A stretch of DNA of 11,674 nt from Bacillota bacterium (GTDB lineage Bacteria > Bacillota > Clostridia > Oscillospirales > Acutalibacteraceae), in contig JAEZWL010000186.1 in assembly GCA_023420245.1 (NCBI GenBank), positions 1 through 11,674 on the forward strand, written 5' to 3'. The translations under genes were made by a program, and so were the position numbers. The notes below the pieces were generated by a model. That model did not search any database and had not been told where the DNA came from. It worked only from the letters and a program-made list of their open reading frames with translations. The first letter of the stretch is position 1, and each line of letters opens with the position of its first letter. Below are positions 5,273-10,045 of this stretch, piece by piece.

Positions 5273-6328
5273 TTAACTGTCATGTTTTTTCGATAAGGAA
5301 ACAGTAACTCCATCATCTTCAAAAATCCAATCATTGAAGTTAATATTTATCTCGTGATCTATTAAATTATTCGGTGAGGAATCAGCTGAGTCCCAGAATC
5401 CAAAAGCATTGGCGGTAACCTTGTAATTTGAATTAGGGTCAATTTTATATATCAACTGAAAATTTTTACAGGGCTCACTGGCTCTAAAAGTCGAGGTAAT
5501 ATCATCTAAAGTGGACCTGACAATATAATTCACGGTTATCGTAGTATCAGCATCATTTCTTAAGGAAAGTTTTCCGTTGTATTGCAGATTGATTTTGGAA
5601 TCGTAGCCGTTTTTTTTAGACATCAAATCAATGATCGGGATTGATTTAAGCGTCACATTTCTGGAAACATCTAATTCGTGTCCATCAATTACCAAGGACT
5701 TTAATTCATAGCTTTTATGACCATTCACTGTTTTTGAAGTGTAATTGGCTAAATTAAAATTACGGATTTCAGCACTCGATTTATAGGACCTAATACGAAT
5801 AGCCCTGACAATATTTTTTTCAAAGAAATTATCATAGACACTGCAAGTAACATTGTAAGTGCATTTTTCAAAATAATACTCTTTATCTATTTTATTTAAT
5901 TTATGTCGAATGCTATCGTACATTTCGGTTATTATTACATTATTATTGAAATATTGTTTTGATTCTAAACATTTTAAAATTTTTATTGTGTTTTTGTCAT
6001 CTAAATTCTCGTAGAATTCTGGAGAGGATATTATGTCGTTAGCGAAAAAATCAGTAAAAAAATCATTGTTCTGTCCTTTTTGAATTACAACATTGAGTAG
6101 AAGATTTGTCCCCAGAACAGATATTATTACAAGCAGAATATCTTTTAACATCTTCGTACAATTTAGATCCTGTGGAATTGTAACACCATTTGCAGAAGTG
6201 GGAACGGTGGTATTATTATCAATAAAGGAGAAATATATATAGGCTAAAAAACTTATAATAAATATGATGAAAGATAATACCATAGAGGATGAATTTATAT
6301 GCCATTTAGTAAACTTCATTTTTTTCAT
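5273..6328 (-). CDS. Two-helix membrane protein of unknown function, AT-rich
   Basis: A 351-residue protein that I cannot assign. It has a basic N-terminus, hydrophobic segments at about 15-36 and 61-82 joined by a short polar loop (likely outside), then a long hydrophilic C-terminal domain expected in the cytosol. Residues about 90-150 look helical (NDIISSPEFYENLDDKN, a segment that reads like a conserved motif); about 160-345 look beta-rich, with regular hydrophobic/polar alternation and many Asn, Asp and Ser. The start ATG has AAAGGAG 9 nt upstream and a promoter with a perfect TATAAT. Base composition differs sharply from its neighbours (one line, 5941-6000, has 9 G/C in 60, against 28 in 60 at 7261-7320), which suggests horizontal acquisition. 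Two transmembrane helices plus a soluble domain is a layout seen in some defence effectors, but no defining motif is visible here. Confidence 0.75.
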   Translation of the reverse strand: MKKMKFTKWHINSSSMVLSFIIFIISFLAYIYFSFIDNNTTVPTSANGVTIPQDLNCTKMLKDILLVIISVLGTNLLLNVVIQKGQNNDFFTDFFANDIISSPEFYENLDDKNTIKILKCLESKQYFNNNVIITEMYDSIRHKLNKIDKEYYFEKCTYNVTCSVYDNFFEKNIVRAIRIRSYKSSAEIRNFNLANYTSKTVNGHKSYELKSLVIDGHELDVSRNVTLKSIPIIDLMSKKNGYDSKINLQYNGKLSLRNDADTTITVNYIVRSTLDDITSTFRASEPCKNFQLIYKIDPNSNYKVTANAFGFWDSADSSPNNLIDHEININFNDWIFEDDGVTVSLSKKHDS

Positions 6329-6352
6329 TTCTAAATACTCCTTTCGTACCTT

Positions 6353-6380
6353 ATTATATACTAAATTACAATTTTTTCAA
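6353..6380 (-). promoter_or_regulatory. Promoter of the two-helix membrane protein gene
   Basis: On the minus strand, TTGAAA (6375-6380), a 16-bp spacer and a perfect TATAAT (6353-6358). The leader is short (about 18 nt) and carries the AAAGGAG ribosome binding site. Confidence 0.65.
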
Positions 6381-6416
6381 TAAGAATTATCAAGAGTAAA
6401 TATCTTCATAATATTA

Positions 6417-6460
6417 AACCCCGCGCCAAACAGCTGAAAACGGCTGTCCGGCGCGGGGTT
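6417..6460 (-). terminator. Terminator of the xpaC-telA operon
   Basis: A perfect 11-bp outer stem, AACCCCGCGCC (6417-6427) with GGCGCGGGGTT (6450-6460), the AA/CC internal loop and the ACAGC/GCTGT inner stem. On the minus strand it is followed by TAATATTATG. It lies 34 bases after the telA-type stop. Positions 6422-6456 are identical to 5079-5113. Confidence 0.8.
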
Positions 6461-6494
6461 GTTACTGATAAAGAATTTATTGTCGATGGGATGA

Positions 6495-7631
6495 TCATTG
6501 CAGCTGAAGGAGCTTGTTTTTTAAATCGGACTCGAGCTTACGAAGCTCTTGCTCTGCTTGTGTTCGCTTTTCGCGGCCTTCCTGCTGGATGTGCATAACT
6601 TCATCGAGTGTGGAGATCAGAGTTTCGTTGGTATGCTTCAGTGTTTCAATATCCACAATGCCGCGCTCAGATTCCCGCTGCGTTTCTATAGTCGCCATTT
6701 TGAGCGTGTCGGCGTTTTTGCGCAGCAGGGCGTTGGTCATATCCGTGACCTCGCGCTGCGCTTTCGCGGCCTGCGTGGAGTGCTCTACGCCCAGAGCTAA
6801 AACCATCTGGCTTTTCCATAGCGGTATGGTATTAACGATTGTAGACTGAATCTTCTCGCTCATAATTAAATCATTGTTCTGTACCAGACGCAGCTGGGGA
6901 GCCATTTGAATGGATATCATACGGGTCAAATCCAGATCATGCAGTTTTTTCTCAAAACGGCCGCACATGCTTGAGAGGTCGTTTGCCGCCTGCGCGTCCT
7001 CCGGCAAACCGGACTCGCGTGCTTTCTGCTGCAAGGCGGGTAAATCGGCTGCGAGCACCTGCGCAAGCTTCTTTTTTCCGGCAAGCAGATACATCGAGAG
7101 CTCTTTAAAATAGGTTTTGTTGATTTCATACATCTTGTCCAGAACAGAGACGTCTTTTAAAAGCTGTATCTGATGTGCTTCCAGAGCTTCGCAAATCTGG
7201 TTGACGTTGGTTTCCGCCTTTGCATAGCGGGCTTTCAGAGCGGCGATTTTATTGCCTCCCCGCTTGAATCGCGCAAACAAGCCTTTGTCGTCCTCGTCCA
7301 CTTCAAAGCTTTTTAATTCGGCCACCACGCCGGAAAGCATCTGCCCTACTTCGCCCAGATCTTTGGTGCGTACGTTTTCAAGCGCACCCTCTGAGAAATC
7401 AGCCATTTTTTTCTGAGCGCCCACACCGTACTGCAAAATTTGATTGCTGTTGGTAAGATCGATTTTCGCAGCAAAATCAGCGACCATTTTCTGTTCGGCA
7501 GGGGAAAGCTGGGGTTCCTGCACCGCCTCCTGCGCGGGAACAGCCTGCGTGAGAATTGTTTGCGCGGTAATCGGCTGTTCGGGAGCGGATTCCAGGGTGA
7601 GCTCAAAAGAAGGAATCTCGGTCTGATTCAT
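6495..7631 (-). CDS. telA: TelA family protein (toxic anion resistance)
   Basis: A 378-residue soluble, mostly helical protein of the TelA/KlaA family, linked in the literature to tellurite and other toxic-anion or envelope-stress tolerance; its molecular function is not established. Residues about 1-42 are a low-complexity Gln/Ala/Pro/Glu-rich lead-in. The conserved core runs from about 43 to 330, including KKMADFSEGALENVRTKDLG, a central helical hairpin with the YFKELSMYLLAGKKKL segment, and the family-typical MAPQLRLVQNND and IPLWKSQMVLAL stretches. The end is a long coiled coil (EGREKRTQAEQELRKLESDL). The start ATG has GGAGGT 5 nt upstream. It is the second gene of an operon, 29 bp after the XpaC-type gene, and ends at a strong terminator. 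No TerD-type genes are in view. Confidence 0.92.
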   Translation of the reverse strand: MNQTEIPSFELTLESAPEQPITAQTILTQAVPAQEAVQEPQLSPAEQKMVADFAAKIDLTNSNQILQYGVGAQKKMADFSEGALENVRTKDLGEVGQMLSGVVAELKSFEVDEDDKGLFARFKRGGNKIAALKARYAKAETNVNQICEALEAHQIQLLKDVSVLDKMYEINKTYFKELSMYLLAGKKKLAQVLAADLPALQQKARESGLPEDAQAANDLSSMCGRFEKKLHDLDLTRMISIQMAPQLRLVQNNDLIMSEKIQSTIVNTIPLWKSQMVLALGVEHSTQAAKAQREVTDMTNALLRKNADTLKMATIETQRESERGIVDIETLKHTNETLISTLDEVMHIQQEGREKRTQAEQELRKLESDLKNKLLQLQ

Positions 7632-7660
7632 GGTAAACCTCCAATGCCTATTTTATATGT

Positions 7661-8902
7661 TTATAATGGTTTGTCGTTACCCGGGACCTTCGCGAAATCG
7701 CTGCCGGTCAGACCCTCTTGCTTAAACATGGTCTCCAGTGTGGAAATGTCTGTGGATACGTCCAACGCGTCGTCGGCAAAAAGGGTATCGAGAAGATTTT
7801 CAAAGGCGGCGTTAATCGTATCGAGCGCCCGCTCGATTTCTTCCTTTGCCTTGGTGATGTTTTCCCCTTGCATGGGCTGTTTTTCAAACTCTTCATAAGA
7901 TTTTACAAGCTTTAAGGTCGTGGGCATATAGTAACGGATAAAGCGGCGGATATCCGGCAATTTTTCGGGATGCTGCCGAATGCATATAAAAATACGCGCC
8001 GCCACGTTTTCAAGCCGATTCAGCTTTTCAGAAATAACCTCGCCCGGAAGGGCGTCGTTTACGGCGCGGATTTGCTGCAAATATCCGCCGCCTTCTTTTA
8101 TTACGGCCGCAAGCTCCGCCTCCTTGGGGTCAGTCTGCTTCACCTGTTCTTCGGTCCGTTCTGCCTCGGTACGAGCCGCGTAAGCCTTTTCCGCGTCCAG
8201 ATAATCATAGTAGGTTTCGTCATTCACCATGAAGCAGGCTTCGTCGCGATCCAGATGTCCCTGCGGACACGCGTCGCTGGCAATCATTTTTTTCAGGTCT
8301 TTTTTTGTTCGCGCCTGTGTTTCACCGGTCAGGTCGGCAAGCTTGGCGACCGTACAGAAAACCGCGCTACCCATTGCGTCACGGTACCGCGCAAAACGGC
8401 GGGCACGGCGGCGCAGGGCAATTCCGTAACTCATCAGGGATAAAAATACAATCAAAAGAGGCGATAAAATTGAAAATGGAATGACGAAATATGAAAAAAG
8501 GGTGTTTTGAACAAGACCGACGATGAAAATCACCATGTCGGCAATAAGCAGCGGAATACCGAGGGCAAGCCCGATGATCGTGTATACCATTCCCAAAACG
8601 CTGCCTGGCATCCTTTTACGGAATGCGATGCCGCCAGACGGCACCTGACCAGCTTGCCGCGGTTCCGCGGAGGATGCCTTCCAACCGCCGCCTGTTCCGT
8701 CCCGAAAGATGCTGTTATCAGGGTAGGGGGGGCGCCGCGCGGCGTTTTTCAGGTCGTCAAGAACCTCATTCCCATAATTGGTAAAGTCCTTAATCTCGTT
8801 TCCGACTGCCTGTCCTATTCCTTCGTACCGTCCAGTACGCATAGCGTCCCGGACGGCTCGACCGATTCGTTTTCCAACATTCTTGTAAGATCTGTTCCGC
8901 AT
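7661..8902 (-). CDS. xpaC: XpaC-like protein (5-bromo-4-chloroindolyl phosphate hydrolysis family)
   Basis: A 413-residue member of the XpaC family, which nearly always lies next to telA in Firmicutes; the family name comes from an early phenotype and the true activity is uncertain. A basic, Gly-rich N-terminal region (about 1-98) is followed by a hydrophobic hairpin (about 101-131 and 136-162), then a basic stretch (RRRARRFARYRD) and a long helical domain. That domain includes a region with TGETQARTKKDLKKMIAS and a C-terminal part with ISEKLNRLENVAARIF and RRFIRYYMPTTLKLVKSYEE, typical of the family. The ATG at 8902 is preceded by GGAGG with 5 nt spacing; an upstream in-frame start 16 codons earlier has no ribosome binding site. 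It is the first gene of the operon, with a near-consensus promoter at 8962-8990. Confidence 0.88.
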   Translation of the reverse strand: MRNRSYKNVGKRIGRAVRDAMRTGRYEGIGQAVGNEIKDFTNYGNEVLDDLKNAARRPPYPDNSIFRDGTGGGWKASSAEPRQAGQVPSGGIAFRKRMPGSVLGMVYTIIGLALGIPLLIADMVIFIVGLVQNTLFSYFVIPFSILSPLLIVFLSLMSYGIALRRRARRFARYRDAMGSAVFCTVAKLADLTGETQARTKKDLKKMIASDACPQGHLDRDEACFMVNDETYYDYLDAEKAYAARTEAERTEEQVKQTDPKEAELAAVIKEGGGYLQQIRAVNDALPGEVISEKLNRLENVAARIFICIRQHPEKLPDIRRFIRYYMPTTLKLVKSYEEFEKQPMQGENITKAKEEIERALDTINAAFENLLDTLFADDALDVSTDISTLETMFKQEGLTGSDFAKVPGNDKPL

Positions 8903-8961
8903 GGTTTCCTCCAGAGAACCCGCTGTACGATTGCACGCACAGGTGGACAATATTTTCTTTC

Positions 8962-8990
8962 ATTATAAATCTTTTTGCGCGAATTGACAA
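8962..8990 (-). promoter_or_regulatory. Promoter of the xpaC-telA operon
   Basis: On the minus strand, TTGTCA (8985-8990), a 17-bp spacer and a perfect TATAAT (8962-8967). The leader is about 53 nt. Upstream of the -35 the decamer CAGAATCCAA occurs twice, at 9002-9011 and 9038-9047, 36 bp apart, a possible pair of activator sites. Confidence 0.75.
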
Positions 8991-9051
8991 CTTATACGTA
9001 GCAGAATCCAATATTTTAATAAATGGAAGAAATTAAACAGAATCCAAAATT

Positions 9052-9090
9052 CGATTGCGGCATCTGACAAAACATCAGATACCGCAATCG
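9052..9090 (-). terminator. Terminator of the Cys-rich microprotein gene
   Basis: Arms 9052-9067 and 9075-9090 form a 16-bp stem with a single G-U pair on the minus-strand RNA and a 7-nt loop, followed by AATTTT. It starts 8 bases after the microprotein stop and ends this small unit ahead of the xpaC promoter. Confidence 0.8.
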
Positions 9091-9098
9091 TTATCTAT

Positions 9099-9230
9099 TT
9101 ACCAAAACCAACGGGTGCAGCACCCGCAGCCGCGACATCCGCAGCCACGTCTGCAACAACCGCAACGACCCCGGCAGCCGCAGCCATTGCGGAATCCGCA
9201 GCATCCACCCCAGAAATTCCAGCAGCCCAT
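9099..9230 (-). CDS. Cysteine-rich 43-residue microprotein
   Basis: The minus strand encodes a 43-residue protein that begins MGCWNFWGGCCGF and ends GCCTRWFW. It has 13 Cys, 12 Gly and 8 Arg, no acidic residue and no Lys. The cysteines fall mostly in CxC and CC motifs (GCGCRGRCGCC, GCGCRGCGCC), and tryptophans cluster at both ends. AAGGGAGG lies 7 nt before the ATG, a promoter lies 32 bp upstream of the start codon, and a strong terminator follows, so this is a complete monocistronic unit despite its size. The Cys pattern resembles metallothioneins in density, and Gly/Cys repeats also occur in thiazole-forming RiPP precursors; against the latter, there is no leader region and no modification enzyme nearby. 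A small export or surface protein with disulfides is another option. I do not recognise it as a named family. Confidence 0.7.
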   Translation of the reverse strand: MGCWNFWGGCCGFRNGCGCRGRCGCCRRGCGCRGCGCCTRWFW

Positions 9231-9261
9231 TCAGAAACCTCCCTTCTTAGAGATTCCATAT

Positions 9262-9291
9262 ATAATATGAACGCTTGACAGTAATCGTCAA
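9262..9291 (-). promoter_or_regulatory. Promoter of the Cys-rich microprotein gene
   Basis: On the minus strand, TTGACG (9286-9291), an 18-bp spacer and TATTAT (9262-9267), each one base from consensus. The -35 lies in a small inverted repeat, TTGAC/GTCAA with 7 nt between (9275-9291), a possible regulator site. Confidence 0.6.
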
Positions 9292-9549
9292 TTTTTACTA
9301 AAAAAATACGTTGTAAGCATTACCGGGACAACTTGAGTTTTTCAGATTCACGGGCCGCATTTTCATAGCGTTGATTAGTACTCTGTAACATCTAAAGTCC
9401 GACTTTTCGGATAATGGCTCGTTCTGCCTTGCAACTTATTAGCAGGAAGTGCTTAGTATGGTATGAAATATCACTTCATACCGACGAATGATTTAGTAAA
9501 GAGCCCAAGAGGCAGAATTCAATTTAATCAAGCGAAGGGAGAGGCGGTT

Positions 9550-9711
9550 ATGACTGAGATAGTTCAAAAACGCAATGCTTTGCTTCGAGAGTTACATGAC
9601 CTGAAGGTGAAGCCTCGAAGAAATATGGAAGACGAAAGGCGCATGACGGAGCTGGAACAACAGGTTCGTGCAATGATGCGGGAGATTGGAAAATTAACCA
9701 ACGAGGAATAA
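9550..9711 (+). CDS. Small charged coiled-coil protein, unrecognised
   Basis: From the ATG at 9550 this gives 53 residues (MTEIVQKRNALLREL at the start, MTELEQQVRAMMREIGKL near the end): two charged helices separated by KVKPRRNMEDE, which suggests a helical hairpin. The start is chosen because GGGAGAGG lies just upstream (GGGAG 8 nt from the ATG). The frame is open further, to an ATG at 9463, which would give 82 residues with KSPRGRIQFNQAKG in the extension; the only Shine-Dalgarno-like sequence there (AGGAAG) is too distant. The helical hairpin and size recall Spo0E-like phosphatase peptides, but the SxxxD signature of that family is missing, so I leave it unnamed. It is alone on the plus strand and closed by a terminator at 9756. 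Confidence 0.55.
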   Translation: MTEIVQKRNALLRELHDLKVKPRRNMEDERRMTELEQQVRAMMREIGKLTNEE

Positions 9712-9755
9712 CCATTCGGTAATCAGAAATAGTCTGTTATTATAATTGCAAAAAC

Positions 9756-9800
9756 AAAACCGCACCAAACAGCCGAAAAATGGCTATCTGATGCGGTTTT
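9756..9800 (+). terminator. Terminator after the coiled-coil gene
   Basis: A perfect 9-bp stem, AAAACCGCA (9756-9764) with TGCGGTTTT (9792-9800), then two further T and G. An inner AGCC/GGCT stem sits inside an asymmetric loop. The layout matches the hairpins at 2493, 5079 and 6417. The A-run on the left side would let it work on the minus strand too, so it may also stop transcripts from the subtilase side. Confidence 0.8.
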
Positions 9801-9808
9801 TTGTTTGC

Positions 9809-9846
9809 TAGAAGTGAAGAGATTTGAACCCCCACAACCTCTCTTG
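9809..9846 (-). other. tRNA-like 3' fragment, possible attachment-site remnant
   Basis: On the minus strand, GGGGG TTCAAAT CTCTT reads like a T-arm (G53-C61 pair kept, three G-U pairs in the stem), followed by CACTTCT as a 3' acceptor strand and A as discriminator. No D-arm or anticodon arm is found upstream, so this is not a functional tRNA. Integrases commonly leave such fragments at one end of an insertion. Three CGTTTTA-like heptamers (9874, 9883, 9895) next to it could be arm-type binding sites. Chance resemblance remains possible. Confidence 0.35.
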
Positions 9847-9922
9847 TTTTGAATGTTTTTTAATTAAACAGACCATTTTATACGTTTTATAGAGCGTTTT
9901 AGGACCGTTTCGGTATAATTAT

Positions 9923-10045
9923 TCAAAACGCAATATGGATATCATCACTTAACACATTCACTTTCTGTGTAAAACATGGAATTGAACTCTCATCACATAG
10001 AATTTTTCCAACGCCTACTTTAAGAACTAATATAAAATTAGACAT
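9923..10045 (-). CDS. Possible 40-residue ORF overlapping the subtilase stop
   Basis: An ATG at 10045 overlaps the subtilase stop by eight bases (ATGTCTAA), an arrangement compatible with translational coupling. The product starts MSNFILVLKVGVGKILCDES and ends SDDIHIAF, with no signal peptide or recognised motif; the alternation in residues 3-17 looks strand-like. There is no Shine-Dalgarno, so it would rely on ribosomes finishing the subtilase. It may be a genuine small partner or simply open frame after the gene. No clear terminator follows before 9801. Confidence 0.3.
   Translation of the reverse strand: MSNFILVLKVGVGKILCDESSIPCFTQKVNVLSDDIHIAF

Noticed and set aside
7440..7898. 152-codon plus-strand ORF across the xpaC-telA junction
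   Set aside because: It is antisense to two recognised genes and their spacer; the codon pattern follows the minus-strand genes.
9055..9270. Plus-strand Pro/Gln-rich ORF
   Set aside because: It is the antisense image of the Cys/Gly codons of the minus-strand microprotein, starts inside the terminator stem and lacks a ribosome binding site.
9320..9391. 23-codon minus-strand ORF (MLQSTNQRYENAARESEK start)
   Set aside because: The composition is protein-like, but there is no Shine-Dalgarno, an in-frame stop directly precedes the ATG, and no promoter or terminator is attached. It might be a remnant of a larger gene.
9975..10002. Second tRNA T-arm-like string (GAGAGTTCAATTCCATG on the minus strand)
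   Set aside because: The flanking bases cannot form a T-stem, and it lies inside the possible 40-codon ORF; judged chance.
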